A stretch of DNA of 64,000 nt from Streptomyces cinnamoneus (GCF_002939475.1 NZ_PKFQ01000001.1:4771001-4835000); one strand, 5' to 3'. Counted from the first letter of the stretch, positions 47,497-59,417 are shown. The notes: generated from the sequence alone by a model not told the origin. Translations and numbers: made by a program.

Positions 47497-48060
47497 GTGA
47501 ACGCCCTGATGTTGGCGTCCGAGGGGGAGCTGGAAAACCCCCTCCTCCCGCCGATCCCAGAGCTCGTCATCGGTCTCGTCGCCTTTGCCATCGTCTTCAT
47601 CTTCCTGGGCAAGAAGCTCCTCCCGAACATCAACAAGGTTCTGGACGAGCGCCGGGCGGCCATCGAGGGCGGCATGGAGAAGGCCGAGGCCGCGCAGGCC
47701 GAGGCTCAGCAGGTGCTCGAGGACTACCGGGCCCAGCTCGCCGACGCCCGCCACGAGGCCGCGCGTCTGCGCCAGGAGGCGCAGGAGCAGGGCGTCGCGC
47801 TGATCGCCGAGATGCGGTCCGAGGGCCAGCGGCAGCGTGAGGAGATCATCGCTGCCGGGCACGCCCAGGTCGAGGCCGACCGCAAGGCCGCCGCGGCCTC
47901 GCTCCGCCAGGACGTGGGCCAGCTCGCCATCGACCTGGCCGGCAAGATCGTGGGCGAGTCCCTCGCGGACTCCGCCCGGCAGAGCCGCACCATCGACCGT
48001 TTCCTCGACGCCCTTGAGGAGAAGTCGGTGGACGTGACGAAGGCAGAGGCGACCCGATGA
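47497..48060 (+). CDS. atpF: F1Fo ATP synthase subunit b
   Basis: 187 residues, GTG start. One TM helix (~20-42, LVIGLVAFAIVFIFLG) then a long charged coiled coil forming the peripheral stalk. The stop overlaps the atpH start as ATGA. Confidence 0.95.
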   Translation: MNALMLASEGELENPLLPPIPELVIGLVAFAIVFIFLGKKLLPNINKVLDERRAAIEGGMEKAEAAQAEAQQVLEDYRAQLADARHEAARLRQEAQEQGVALIAEMRSEGQRQREEIIAAGHAQVEADRKAAAASLRQDVGQLAIDLAGKIVGESLADSARQSRTIDRFLDALEEKSVDVTKAEATR

Positions 48061-48872
48061 GCCTTGCGAGCCGGGAGGCCACGGCCTCCGCACGCGAGAG
48101 CCTCGACGCGCTCGCGGACAACACCTCCGTGGACGCGGCGAAGCTCGCCGAGGAGCTTGCGGCCGTCACCGCACTGCTGGACCGCGAGGTGTCGCTGCGT
48201 CGGGTCCTCACCGACCCGGCGCAGGACGGCGAGGCCAAGGCCGGGCTGGCGAAGCGCCTGCTGGGCGGCCAGGTGGGCGACGAGTGCGCCGACCTCGTCG
48301 CGGGCATGGTCCGCTCCCGCTGGTCGCGCTCGCGCGACCTGGTGGACGCGATCGAGGAGCTCGCCAGCGGCGCCGACCTCATCGCCGCCGAGCGCGCCGG
48401 TGATCTGGACGACGTCGAGGACGAGCTGTTCCGCTTCGGCCGGATCGTCGCCTCGAACTCGGAGCTGCGCTCCGCGCTGACCGACCGCGTGGCCGTCCGG
48501 TCCGCCAAGGCCGGCCTGCTGCACGAGCTCCTGGGCGGCCGGGCCAACCCGGTCACCGAGCGCCTGGTCGTCCGACTGGTGACCGCGCCGCGTGGCCGTA
48601 GCCTGGAGGCGGGGCTGAACGCCCTCTCCAAGCTGGCCGCCGACCGCCGGGACCGCATGGTCGCGGAGGTCGTGTCCGCGGTGCCGCTGACCGACCAGCA
48701 GAAGCAGCGCCTCGGTGAGGGGCTCGCCAAGCTGTACGGCAGGCGTGTCCACCTCAACCTGGACGTGGACCCCGAGGTCCTCGGCGGCATCCAGGTGCGG
48801 ATCGGCGACGAGGTCATCACCGGCACCATCGCCGACCGGCTCGCCGAGGCGAGCCGCCGGATGGCCGGCTGA
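48057..48872 (+). CDS. atpH: F1Fo ATP synthase subunit delta
   Basis: 271 residues, about 90 longer than the E. coli subunit, as usual for actinobacteria. OSCP-type helical N-terminal domain and C-terminal LYGRRVHLNLDVDPEVLGG. Peripheral stalk cap. Coupled to atpF. Confidence 0.95.
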   Translation: MSLASREATASARESLDALADNTSVDAAKLAEELAAVTALLDREVSLRRVLTDPAQDGEAKAGLAKRLLGGQVGDECADLVAGMVRSRWSRSRDLVDAIEELASGADLIAAERAGDLDDVEDELFRFGRIVASNSELRSALTDRVAVRSAKAGLLHELLGGRANPVTERLVVRLVTAPRGRSLEAGLNALSKLAADRRDRMVAEVVSAVPLTDQQKQRLGEGLAKLYGRRVHLNLDVDPEVLGGIQVRIGDEVITGTIADRLAEASRRMAG

Positions 48873-49014
48873 CCAGCCACCAACTCAAGAGCAAACTGAC
48901 GGCCCGAGTTGGGTCGACGGTGTCCTCTGGGGGCCCGCAGCGCAGCTGCTGTGGGAGTAACTCCCCAGACCCCCAGAATTACTTCGGGCCCAACAAGGAG
49001 AGCAGGGAACCCAG

Positions 49015-50586
49015 ATGGCGGAGCTCACGATCCGGCCGGAGGAGATCCGGGACGCACTGGAGAACTTTGTCCAGGCGTACAAGCCGGACGCGGCCTCGCG
49101 CGAGGAGGTCGGTACGGTCAGCGTTGCCGGCGACGGCATCGCGAAGGTCGAGGGTCTTCCCTCGGCCATGGCGAACGAGCTGCTGAAGTTCGAGGACGGC
49201 ACCCTCGGTCTCGCCCTCAACCTCGAGGAGCGCGAGATCGGTGCGGTCATCCTCGGCGAGTTCAGCGGCATCGAGGAGGGCCAGCCGGTGCAGCGCACCG
49301 GTGAGGTGCTCTCCGTCGCGGTCGGCGAGGGCTACCTCGGCCGCGTCGTCGACCCGCTGGGCAACCCGATCGACGGCCTCGGCGAGATCGCGACCGAGGG
49401 CCGCCGCGCCCTCGAGCTGCAGGCCCCCACGGTCATGCAGCGCAAGTCGGTCCACGAGCCGATGGAGACCGGCTACAAGGCCGTCGACGCGATGACCCCG
49501 GTCGGCCGTGGCCAGCGTCAGCTGATCATCGGTGACCGCCAGACCGGCAAGACCGCCCTGGCCGTCGACACGATCATCAACCAGCGCGACAACTGGCGCA
49601 CCGGCGACCCGAAGAAGCAGGTCCGCTGCATCTACGTCGCCATCGGCCAGAAGGGCTCCACCATCGCCTCCGTGCGCGCGGCGCTGGAGGAGGCCGGTGC
49701 CCTGGAGTACACGACCATCGTCGCGGCCCCCGCGTCCGACCCGGCCGGCTTCAAGTTCCTCGCGCCGTACACCGGCTCGGCCATCGGTCAGCACTGGATG
49801 TACCAGGGCAAGCACGTCCTGATCGTCTTCGACGACCTGTCGAAGCAGGCCGACGCCTACCGCGCCGTGTCCCTGCTGCTGCGTCGTCCGCCGGGCCGTG
49901 AGGCCTACCCGGGTGACGTCTTCTACCTGCACTCGCGTCTGCTGGAGCGCTGCGCCAAGCTCTCCGACGAGATGGGCGCCGGCTCGATGACCGGTCTGCC
50001 GATCGTCGAGACCAAGGCGAACGACGTGTCGGCGTTCATCCCGACCAACGTCATCTCCATCACCGACGGCCAGTGCTTCCTGGAGTCGGACCTCTTCAAC
50101 GCCGGTCAGCGTCCCGCGCTGAACGTCGGTATCTCGGTCTCCCGTGTCGGTGGCTCCGCCCAGCACAAGGCCATGAAGCAGGTCTCCGGCCGTCTTCGCG
50201 TGGACCTCGCCCAGTTCCGTGAGCTGGAGGCCTTCGCCGCCTTCGGTTCCGACCTGGACGCCGCGTCGAAGTCCGCCCTGGAGCGCGGCAAGCGCATGGT
50301 CGAGCTGCTGAAGCAGTCGCAGTACGCCCCGTACTCGACCGAGGACCAGGTCGTCTCCATCTGGGCCGGCACCACCGGCAAGATGGACGACGTCCCGGTC
50401 GAGGACATCCGCCGCTTCGAGCGCGAGCTGCTGGACTACCTGCACCGCGAGCACAAGGGCCTGATGACCTCCATCGTCGAGGGCGGCAAGATGTCCGACG
50501 ACACGCTGCAGGCCGTGGGCGACGCGATCGCGTCCTTCAAGCAGCAGTTCGAGACCTCGGACGGCAAGCTGCTGGGCGAGGGCTGA
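49015..50586 (+). CDS. atpA: F1Fo ATP synthase subunit alpha
   Basis: 523 residues; P-loop GDRQTGKT (173-180), VSRVGGSAQ with the arginine finger (~375), and SDLD. Non-catalytic nucleotide-binding subunit. The 142-bp gap after atpH holds no gene; AAGGAGAG precedes the ATG. Confidence 0.97.
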   Translation: MAELTIRPEEIRDALENFVQAYKPDAASREEVGTVSVAGDGIAKVEGLPSAMANELLKFEDGTLGLALNLEEREIGAVILGEFSGIEEGQPVQRTGEVLSVAVGEGYLGRVVDPLGNPIDGLGEIATEGRRALELQAPTVMQRKSVHEPMETGYKAVDAMTPVGRGQRQLIIGDRQTGKTALAVDTIINQRDNWRTGDPKKQVRCIYVAIGQKGSTIASVRAALEEAGALEYTTIVAAPASDPAGFKFLAPYTGSAIGQHWMYQGKHVLIVFDDLSKQADAYRAVSLLLRRPPGREAYPGDVFYLHSRLLERCAKLSDEMGAGSMTGLPIVETKANDVSAFIPTNVISITDGQCFLESDLFNAGQRPALNVGISVSRVGGSAQHKAMKQVSGRLRVDLAQFRELEAFAAFGSDLDAASKSALERGKRMVELLKQSQYAPYSTEDQVVSIWAGTTGKMDDVPVEDIRRFERELLDYLHREHKGLMTSIVEGGKMSDDTLQAVGDAIASFKQQFETSDGKLLGEG

Positions 50587-50588
50587 GC

Positions 50589-52951
<2,363 letters not shown>

Positions 52952-52965
52952 GCCCTGTGCTCTGA

Positions 52966-52998
52966 CGTCCGGGGGCGGGGCACTCCCGCCCCCGGACG
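52966..52998 (+). terminator. 14-bp perfect hairpin between atpD and atpC
   Basis: CGTCCGGGGGCGGG, loop of five, CCCGCCCCCGGACG, 14 bp after the atpD stop. Placed inside the operon, it could act as a partial terminator or as a 3' stabiliser of the upstream mRNA. Confidence 0.7.
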
Positions 52999-53023
52999 CC
53001 ACGTCCCCTATTCTTTGACCCAA

Positions 53024-53045
53024 CACCCGCCGTACCCGGCGGGTG
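53024..53045 (+). promoter_or_regulatory. Second hairpin just upstream of the atpC ribosome site
   Basis: CACCCGCCG-TACC-CGGCGGGTG, nine-base perfect arms, ending seven bases before GAGGAG of atpC. May limit or tune atpC translation. TATTCT at 53009-53014 could be a -10 box for a separate transcript. Confidence 0.5.
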
Positions 53046-53063
53046 GAGACCCGAGGAGCCACG

Positions 53064-53438
53064 TTGGCTGCTGAGCTGCACGTCGAGCTGGTCGCGGCGG
53101 ACCGAAGCGTCTGGTCCGGCGAGGCCACTCTGGTCATCGCGCGTACCACATCGGGTGACATCGGCGTCATGCCCGGCCACCAGCCGCTTCTCGGTGTGCT
53201 GGAGTCCGGCCCGGTGACCATCAAGACCGCCGACGGCAACGTCGTCGCCGCGGTGCACGGCGGTTTCATCTCGTTCGCCGACGACAAGCTCTCGCTGCTC
53301 GCCGAGATCGCGGAGCTTGCCGACGAGATCGACGTCAAGCGTGCGGAGCGGGCGCTCGAGCGCGCGAAGGCGGAGGCTGACGCCGCCGCCGAGCGTCGCG
53401 CGGATGTCCGGCTGAAGGCGGTCACGGGCGTTCACTAG
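53064..53438 (+). CDS. atpC: F1Fo ATP synthase subunit epsilon
   Basis: 124 residues from TTG 53064 (GAGGAG upstream; length equals other Streptomyces AtpC). Beta-sandwich with GDIGVMPGHQPLL and two C-terminal helices (KRAERALERAKAEAD). Inhibitory rotor subunit. Separated from atpD by 112 bp with two hairpins. Confidence 0.95.
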   Translation: MAAELHVELVAADRSVWSGEATLVIARTTSGDIGVMPGHQPLLGVLESGPVTIKTADGNVVAAVHGGFISFADDKLSLLAEIAELADEIDVKRAERALERAKAEADAAAERRADVRLKAVTGVH

Positions 53439-53461
53439 CCCCGATCCGCTGTACGTACGTC

Positions 53462-53511
53462 CCTCAGCCGCGGACCGCACTGGAACCCTCCAGGGCGGTC
53501 CGCGGCTGAGG
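53462..53511. terminator. Strong terminator at the end of the atp operon
   Basis: 17-bp perfect arms (53462-53478 and 53495-53511, starting CCTCAGCCGCGG), with a small inner CTGGA/TCCAG stem. Confidence 0.9.
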
Positions 53512-53554
53512 CAATAACGCAGGTGCGGTTGCTCTAGATGATGCGAGGAGGTCG

Positions 53555-54010
53555 GTGGAGATGGTCCTCGCGCTGCTCGTGAGCGGCATCGTCGTCCTGC
53601 TGGTGCTGGTGGGGCTCTTCGTCTTCGGACTGCGGAGACGGCTCATCCAGCGGTCCGGCGGTACGTTCGACTGCAGCCTGCGCTGGAACGTCCCCGAGGA
53701 GGATCCCGAGCCGCTCGGCAAGGGATGGGTGTACGGCGTCGCCCGCTACAACGGTGACCGGATCGAGTGGTTCCGGGTCTTCTCGTACGCGCCGAGGCCC
53801 CGCCGCGCCCTGGAGCGCGACTCCATCGAGGTGCTGGAGCGCCGCACTCCCCAGGGCGAGGAGGAGCTGGCCCTGCTGTCGGACGCGACCGTGCTGGTCT
53901 GTCTGCACCGGGGGACGCGTCTGGAGCTGGCCATGAGCGAGGACGCGCTGACCGGCTTCCTGGCCTGGCTGGAGGCGGCGCCCCCCGGGCAGCGGGTCAA
54001 CGTCGCTTGA
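53555..54010 (+). CDS. DUF2550 membrane-anchored protein
   Basis: 151 residues. One N-terminal TM helix (~4-25), LRRRLIQRSGGTFDCSLRW, then a small cytoplasmic beta-rich domain (WVYGVARYNGDRIEWFRVFSYAPRPRR). DUF2550 is confined to actinobacteria and nearly always follows atpC; the function is unknown. GAGGAGG is close to GTG 53555 and well spaced from ATG 53561, so either may be the start. Its end overlaps the convergent gene by 14 bases. Confidence 0.85.
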   Translation: MEMVLALLVSGIVVLLVLVGLFVFGLRRRLIQRSGGTFDCSLRWNVPEEDPEPLGKGWVYGVARYNGDRIEWFRVFSYAPRPRRALERDSIEVLERRTPQGEEELALLSDATVLVCLHRGTRLELAMSEDALTGFLAWLEAAPPGQRVNVA

Positions 54011-54587
54011 CGAGGTCCGGCACCGCCCCGTCGGGGTCCCCGTCCTCGCCCTTGTCCTTCGGCTGCTTCGGCCAGATCGTGTAGCTCACCGCGATGGCCA
54101 GGTTGATGCCGACCACGATGAGCATCTTCGTCTGCCAGGCCCGCAGGGAACTGACGTCCCCCGAGTCGCCGACGTACCAGACGGCCGCCTGGAGCAGAGC
54201 GGCCGCCACGGCCGCCGCAAGGATCCACCGGCCGGCCACCTTCCACTCGTACGCGGTGCGCGCCGCCCCGTGCTTCGGCGGCTTGACCGGCGGGGGGCCG
54301 CCCGCGAAGCGGTGGGCGAAGCGCTGGTCGACCCACGTGATCGTGGAGTGTCCCAGGCCCACCGAGTAGCCGATGTAGACCGCGGCCAGGCCGTGTTTCC
54401 AGTCGGCCGACGCGCCGTTCCTCAGGTCGACCGCGGTGGCGATCAGCAGCACCAGTTCCAGTACGGGTTCCAGCAGCAGCACCGCGATCCCCGTACGCGG
54501 CATGCGTGCCAGATAGCGCAGGCTGAGCCCGCCGGCGAGCAGCACCCAGAAGCCCACCTCGCAGACGAGAATCAGCGTGACGATCAT
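53997..54587 (-). CDS. Integral membrane protein of unknown function
   Basis: 196 residues; ATG 54587 with GGAGAGG. Five hydrophobic segments (~2-22, 33-52, 66-84, 118-140, 150-172), a cytoplasmic loop HRFAGGPPPVKPPK, and a charged C-terminus. No catalytic motif recognised. Convergent with the DUF2550 gene and divergent from chiS. Confidence 0.75.
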   Translation of the reverse strand: MIVTLILVCEVGFWVLLAGGLSLRYLARMPRTGIAVLLLEPVLELVLLIATAVDLRNGASADWKHGLAAVYIGYSVGLGHSTITWVDQRFAHRFAGGPPPVKPPKHGAARTAYEWKVAGRWILAAAVAAALLQAAVWYVGDSGDVSSLRAWQTKMLIVVGINLAIAVSYTIWPKQPKDKGEDGDPDGAVPDLVKRR

Positions 54588-54746
54588 GGACCTCTCCTTT
54601 CCTCCCCTCCAGCGTCACGGCGGTTCCCGGCCGTTTCGTCGTCGCCCGTGACGATCCGCCACTGCATCCTTCGGTGTAGTGCCGCCCTCTCGCGCGCGTC
54701 CGGCCGGCGGACGTCCACACCCCCTCCGACGTGCTGGGATGGACCC

Positions 54747-55952
54747 ATGCCGGTTCGTTTTCCCTCTCGTCTGCCCGATCGTGAAGCGGTCCTCATCGCC
54801 GCCGCCGGGCTGCTCGGCGGGGCCCTGCTCTACGCGCTGGGGCTGAACAACCGGCCGGAGGCGGAGTTGCCGCAGTGGCTGGCGCTCGTCGCGCTGGCCC
54901 TCATGGCCGGTGCCGAACTGCTGCGGCGCACGGCTCCGCTGGTGGGCCTGGCGGTGGGGACCGGTGCGCTGGTCGTCGACGTCTGCTCGGGCAGCCTCTT
55001 CGCGAATGTCGCCATGTACACGGACCTCGTCTACTCGGCGGTGCTCTACGGGCCGCCGGAGGCATACCGGCGCATCCCGCGGGTGACCGAGGCGGTCACC
55101 GTGGTCGGCACGCTGGTGGCCGTCGTGCTGATCCGCGAGCCCGTGGCCCTGCTGATCGGCATCGGGCTGGGTGTGGTGACCGTGGCGCCCGCCTGGACGG
55201 GGGTGGGCGTGCGGGTGCACCGGGACGCCGCCGAGGCCGCCCGGATGGCGGCCGAGCGGACGGCCCTGCTGGCCGAGCTGGACCGGCGGGAGGCGGTGGG
55301 CGCGGAGCGCGCCCGGATGGCGCGCGAGCTCCACGACATGGTCGCGGGGCACCTGTCGGCCATCGCCATCCACTCCTCGGCCGCCCTGTCGATCAACGAG
55401 CCGGAGGCGTCCCGGGAGGCGCTCGGGGTCATCCGGGAGAACAGCGTCCAGGGTTTGGCCGAGATGCGCCGGCTCATCGGGCTGCTGCGGGAGACGGTGG
55501 GCGCGGACGAGCCCGCCGCCACGCCTCGGCTCGACGGTCTCGACGCGCTGGTGGCCCAGGCGCGCCGGGGCGTGCGGGACGACCGCTTCGCGTTCGTCCT
55601 GAGTGACGGGCGGGGGGCGGGAGCGCTGCCGGCGCCGGTCGAGCTGGCGGCGTACCGGATCGTGCAGGAGTCGCTGACGAACGTCGTCAAGCACGCCGCC
55701 TCCGGGGAGGTGACCGTGGAGCTGCGGCGGGCGGACGCCGGTTCCGGGCCGCTGACCGTGGAGGTGACCAGCCCGCTGGGCGACGGCCGCGCGGGGCCCA
55801 GGGCGCCCGGCGCGGGGGCGGGGCTGGTGGGGATGCGGGAGCGGGTGGCCCTGCTGGGCGGGGAGTTCGAGGCCGGTCCCGCCGAGGGGCGGACGGGCCG
55901 GGTGTGGCGCATACGGGCGGTGCTGCCCGTGGACGAGGAGGAGACGCGATGA
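54747..55952 (+). CDS. chiS: Chitinase regulatory sensor kinase ChiS (NarL-type, HisKA_3)
   Basis: 401 residues. N-terminal membrane domain of five or six TM helices (~15-165), then HisKA_3 with phosphoacceptor His in RELHDMVAGHLSAI (~197), and HATPase_c (ESLTNVVKHA, GAGLVGMRERV). Name given by position: kinase, regulator and GH18 chitinase in a row match the chiS-chiR-chiC loci of Streptomyces. The stop overlaps the chiR start (ATGA). Ligand probably chito-oligosaccharide-linked, inferred. Confidence 0.87.
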   Translation: MPVRFPSRLPDREAVLIAAAGLLGGALLYALGLNNRPEAELPQWLALVALALMAGAELLRRTAPLVGLAVGTGALVVDVCSGSLFANVAMYTDLVYSAVLYGPPEAYRRIPRVTEAVTVVGTLVAVVLIREPVALLIGIGLGVVTVAPAWTGVGVRVHRDAAEAARMAAERTALLAELDRREAVGAERARMARELHDMVAGHLSAIAIHSSAALSINEPEASREALGVIRENSVQGLAEMRRLIGLLRETVGADEPAATPRLDGLDALVAQARRGVRDDRFAFVLSDGRGAGALPAPVELAAYRIVQESLTNVVKHAASGEVTVELRRADAGSGPLTVEVTSPLGDGRAGPRAPGAGAGLVGMRERVALLGGEFEAGPAEGRTGRVWRIRAVLPVDEEETR

Positions 55953-56656
55953 CGGGCGGGAGCGGGGAGCGGGCCGTGGGGGCCGAGGGCGGGGGGCGGA
56001 TCCGGGTCGTGGTGGCCGAGGACCAGGCGGCGGTGCGGAGCGGGCTGGTGCTCATCCTGCGGTCGGCGCCGGGCATCGAGGTCGTCGGGGAGGCCGGCGA
56101 CGGGGAGGAGGCCGTGCGGCTGGCCCGGGAACTGCGGCCCGACCTGGTGCTGATGGACGTCCAGATGCCGCGCCTGGACGGCGTCTCGGCCACCCGGATG
56201 GTCAGCGAGGGGGGATTCGCCGACGTGCTCGTGCTGACGACCTTCGACCTGGACGAGTACGTCTTCGGGGCGCTGCGCGCGGGGGCGGCGGGGTTCCTCC
56301 TGAAGGACAGCGAGGCGGCCGAACTGGTCGAGGCCGTGCGGACGGTGGCGCGCGGGGAGGGCCTGATCTCGCCCGCGGTCACGCGGCGGCTGATCGCGGA
56401 GTTCGCGCGCCCCGCGCCCGTGCGCCCGGCGAACGCGCCCGACCCGGGGATGCTGGACGCGCTGACGAGGCGGGAGCGCGAGGTGCTGGTCTGTCTGGGG
56501 GAGGGGCTGTCGAACGCGGAGATCGCGGGGCGGCTGAGCATGGCAGAGGCGACGGTGAAGACGCATGTCAGCCGGCTGCTGGCGAAGCTGGGGCTGCGCA
56601 GTCGCGTCCAAGCCGCCGTGCTGGCACGGGAGTTGGGTCTGGTCCAGACCTCTTGA
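55949..56656 (+). CDS. chiR: Chitinase response regulator ChiR (NarL/FixJ)
   Basis: 235 residues: receiver domain (VVAEDQAAV, phosphoacceptor Asp ~70 in VLMDVQMP, Lys in LLKDSEAAEL) and LuxR-type helix-turn-helix (LTRREREVLVCLGEGLSNAEIAGRL as consecutive segment ~170-195; ATVKTHVSRLLAKLGLRSR). Cotranscribed with chiS. Its last bases contain the first chi direct repeat and the -35 of chiC. Confidence 0.88.
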   Translation: MTGGSGERAVGAEGGGRIRVVVAEDQAAVRSGLVLILRSAPGIEVVGEAGDGEEAVRLARELRPDLVLMDVQMPRLDGVSATRMVSEGGFADVLVLTTFDLDEYVFGALRAGAAGFLLKDSEAAELVEAVRTVARGEGLISPAVTRRLIAEFARPAPVRPANAPDPGMLDALTRREREVLVCLGEGLSNAEIAGRLSMAEATVKTHVSRLLAKLGLRSRVQAAVLARELGLVQTS

Positions 56657-56681
56657 CCATTGGTACGGACCTTTTTACGCT
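56640..56681 (+). promoter_or_regulatory. chiC promoter with paired chi direct repeats (DasR-type site)
   Basis: Repeat 1 TGGTCCAGACCT (56640-56651), repeat 2 TGGTACGGACCT (56661-56672). Between and over them: -35 TTGACC (56653-56658), 17-bp spacer, -10 TACGCT (56676-56681). Twelve-bp direct repeats of this sequence control Streptomyces chitinase genes, and repeat 1 with flanks matches 13 of 16 positions of the DasR element. Confidence 0.87.
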
Positions 56682-56733
56682 CCCTTCACAACGCTCACCC
56701 CCCACTGTCCGGACCTCACTCGGGGAGCACCCC

Positions 56734-58770
56734 TTGAGCACAGGAACCTCAGGACAACGCAGACATCCCACCTTCCGAGCGGTGGTGGCGGCGTGCGCCG
56801 CCCTGCTGCTCCCCCTCGCCGCGCTCGTCGGACTGGCGGCTCCGGCCCAGGCCGCGCCGTCCGCCACGGCCACCTTCGTCAAGACCTCCGACTGGGGGAC
56901 CGGTTTCCAGGCCCAGTGGACGGTGAAGAACACCGGCTCCACGCCCCTCGACGGCTGGACCGTGGAATGGGACTTCCCCTCCTCCACGACGATCGGCTCC
57001 TACTGGGACGCCCTGATCACCTCCGCCGGAACGCACCACACGGCCAGGAACCGCGAGTACAACGGGACCGTCGCCCCCGGCGCCAGCGTCACCTTCGGAT
57101 TCGTGGGCGCCGGCGACGGCGCGCCCGAAGGCTGCCGGCTCAACGGCGGCCCCTGCGATGGCTCGTCGGTCGACAGCCCGCCGAGCGCGCCCGGCAAGCC
57201 CGCCTCCACCGCCGTGACGGCCGACAGCATCGCGCTGAAGTGGGACGCCGCCACGGACGACAAGGGCGTGAAGAACTACGACGTCTACCGCGGCTCCGCG
57301 AAGGTCGCGACGGTGGCGAAGCTGGCGTACACCGACACCGGCCTGACCGCCGACACCGAGTACACCTACACGGTCGTCGCCCGTGACACCGCCGGCCAGA
57401 CCGGGCCGGCCAGTGCCCCGCTGACCGTACGGACGACCGGCGGCGGCGATCCGCAGCCGGGGACCGGCTACGTCAAGGCCGGCTACTTCGTGCAGTGGGG
57501 CATCTACGGACGCGGATACACCGTGAAGTCCCTCGACGACCGCGGGGCCGCCGCCAGGCTCACCCACCTCAACTACTCCTTCTCCAACATCGACCCGCTC
57601 AACCTGACGTGCCTCAACGGCGTCACCAAGGCCACCACGCCCAACCCCCAGGACCCGGGCCAGGGCGACGGCGCGGGCGACTCCTGGGCCGACTACGAGA
57701 AGGGCTTCGGCGCCGGCGAGTCCGTCGACGGCGTGGGCGACACCTGGGACCAGCCGCTGGCCGGCAACTTCAACCAGCTGAAGAAGCTCAAGGCCAAGTA
57801 CCCCAAGCTGAAGGTCAACATCTCCGTCGGCGGCTGGACCTACAGCAAGTACTTCTCGGACGTCGCGAAGACCGACGCCTCCCGGCAGAAGTTCGTGAAG
57901 TCCTGCATCGACATGTACATCAAGGGGAACCTGCCGGTGACCGGCGGGCGCGGTGGCGACGGCGTCGCGGCCGGGATCTTCGACGGCTTCGACATCGACT
58001 GGGAGTGGCCCGGCTCCGAGGGCCACGCCGGCAACCACGTCTCCACGGACGACAAGGCGAACAACACGCTGCTCTTCGCGGAGTTCCGCAAGCAGCTCGA
58101 CGCGCTGAGCGCGACGACGGGCAGGAAGTACCTGCTCACCGCCTTCACCCCCGCCGACCCCGCCAAGATCGAGGCGGGCTGGGACATCACGACGAAGGAC
58201 GGCACGCCCAGCGTCTTCGACTTCATGGACTTCGCCAACGTCCAGGGCTACGACTTCCACGGCTCCGGCAGCGACAACAGCTGGGAGCCCAACCGGACCG
58301 GCCACCAGGGCAACCTCTACGCGGACGCCAAGGACCCGTACGACACGAAGTTCAGCGTCGAGCGGACCGTGCAGACGTATCTGGACGCCGGCGTGGACCC
58401 GCGGAAGGTCGTCCTGGGCCTGGCCTTCTACGGCCGCGGCTGGCAGCAGGTCGCCGACGGCGGAGTCCACGGCGTCTGGCAGAGCGCGGGCGGCGCGGCA
58501 CCGGGCCAGTTCCCCGAGGAGGCGGGCACCCGCGGGTACGACAACCTCCTCGCGTCCGTGCCGAACCTGACCGTCCACCACGACGAGCAGTCGGTTGCGA
58601 CGTACGGCTACACCGGCGCGGGCGGCCAGTGGTGGACCTTCGACGACGCCTGGTCGATCGGCAGGAAGACGGCCTGGCTCAAGCCGAAGAAGCTGGGCGG
58701 CGTCATGATCTGGGAGATGTCAGGCGACAGCGGCACGCTGATGACGGCCGTGGACAACGGCCTGCGGTAG
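56734..58770 (+). CDS. chiC: Secreted chitinase C: CBM2, FnIII, GH18
   Basis: 678 residues from TTG 56734 (GGGGAG upstream). Signal peptide (ACAALLLPLAALVGLAAPAQA), CBM2-type cellulose/chitin-binding domain (~45-145, with the Cys pair CRLNGGPC), fibronectin III domain (~152-235), and GH18 catalytic domain (~245-675): SVGGWTYS and DGFDIDWEW with catalytic Glu424. Hydrolyses chitin with retention via an oxazolinium intermediate. Induced by ChiSR and DasR relief. Convergent with the adenosyltransferase gene. Confidence 0.95.
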   Translation: MSTGTSGQRRHPTFRAVVAACAALLLPLAALVGLAAPAQAAPSATATFVKTSDWGTGFQAQWTVKNTGSTPLDGWTVEWDFPSSTTIGSYWDALITSAGTHHTARNREYNGTVAPGASVTFGFVGAGDGAPEGCRLNGGPCDGSSVDSPPSAPGKPASTAVTADSIALKWDAATDDKGVKNYDVYRGSAKVATVAKLAYTDTGLTADTEYTYTVVARDTAGQTGPASAPLTVRTTGGGDPQPGTGYVKAGYFVQWGIYGRGYTVKSLDDRGAAARLTHLNYSFSNIDPLNLTCLNGVTKATTPNPQDPGQGDGAGDSWADYEKGFGAGESVDGVGDTWDQPLAGNFNQLKKLKAKYPKLKVNISVGGWTYSKYFSDVAKTDASRQKFVKSCIDMYIKGNLPVTGGRGGDGVAAGIFDGFDIDWEWPGSEGHAGNHVSTDDKANNTLLFAEFRKQLDALSATTGRKYLLTAFTPADPAKIEAGWDITTKDGTPSVFDFMDFANVQGYDFHGSGSDNSWEPNRTGHQGNLYADAKDPYDTKFSVERTVQTYLDAGVDPRKVVLGLAFYGRGWQQVADGGVHGVWQSAGGAAPGQFPEEAGTRGYDNLLASVPNLTVHHDEQSVATYGYTGAGGQWWTFDDAWSIGRKTAWLKPKKLGGVMIWEMSGDSGTLMTAVDNGLR

Positions 58771-58786
58771 GGCCGCGCCCCCGAAC

Positions 58787-58824
58787 CGGCCGGGGAGACG
58801 GAAGGCCCCCCGTCTCCCCGGCCG
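58787..58824. terminator. 15-bp perfect hairpin between convergent genes
   Basis: CGGCCGGGGAGACGG, eight-base loop, CCGTCTCCCCGGCCG. Serves chiC and the opposite gene. Confidence 0.8.
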
Positions 58825-58838
58825 CTCACGCCGTGGTG

Positions 58839-59411
58839 TCAGCGGTTCTCGCCGGGCACCCACAGGACGTCGCCGACCTCCTGGTTGGCCGAGCGCGCCA
58901 GAATGAACAGCAGGTCCGACAGCCGGTTGAGGTACGTGGCCGTCAGGGGGTTCATGATGTCCGCGTGCAGCTCCAGCGCCGCCCACGTCGAGCGCTCGGC
59001 CCGCCGCACGACGGTGCACGCCTGGTGCAGGAGCGCGGCCCCCGGCGTGCCGCCGGGCAGGATGAAGCTGCGGAGCTTCTCCAGGGGCTCCAGGAAGCGG
59101 TCGCAGTCCGCCTCCAGCTTGTCGATGTACGACTGCTCGACGCGCAGCGGCGGGTACTTGGGCTCCTCTACCACGGGGGTGGCCAGGTCGGCCCCCACGT
59201 CGAAGAGGTCGTTCTGGACTCGTACGAGCACCTTGACGACCTCGGCCGGCAGCTGCCCGAGCGCGATGGCGACCCCGATCGCGGCGTTGGCCTCGTTGGC
59301 GTCGGCGTAGGCCGCGATGCGGGTGTCGGTCTTGACGGTGCGGCTCATGTCGCCGAGGGCGGTGGTGCCGTCGTCGCCGGTGCGGGTGTAGATGCGCGTC
59401 AGATGGACCAT
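58839..59411 (-). CDS. Cob(I)yrinic acid a,c-diamide adenosyltransferase, PduO type
   Basis: 190 residues. N-terminal ATP loop TRTGDDGTTALGD, DANEANAAIG, helical bundle, FILPGGT, RRAERS and NRLSDLLFILAR motifs of the PduO/MMAB family. Makes adenosylcobalamin from cob(I)alamin. A -10 box six bases before the ATG predicts a leaderless mRNA. No other cobalamin genes in the window. Confidence 0.95.
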   Translation of the reverse strand: MVHLTRIYTRTGDDGTTALGDMSRTVKTDTRIAAYADANEANAAIGVAIALGQLPAEVVKVLVRVQNDLFDVGADLATPVVEEPKYPPLRVEQSYIDKLEADCDRFLEPLEKLRSFILPGGTPGAALLHQACTVVRRAERSTWAALELHADIMNPLTATYLNRLSDLLFILARSANQEVGDVLWVPGENR

Positions 59412-59417
59412 GGGACG

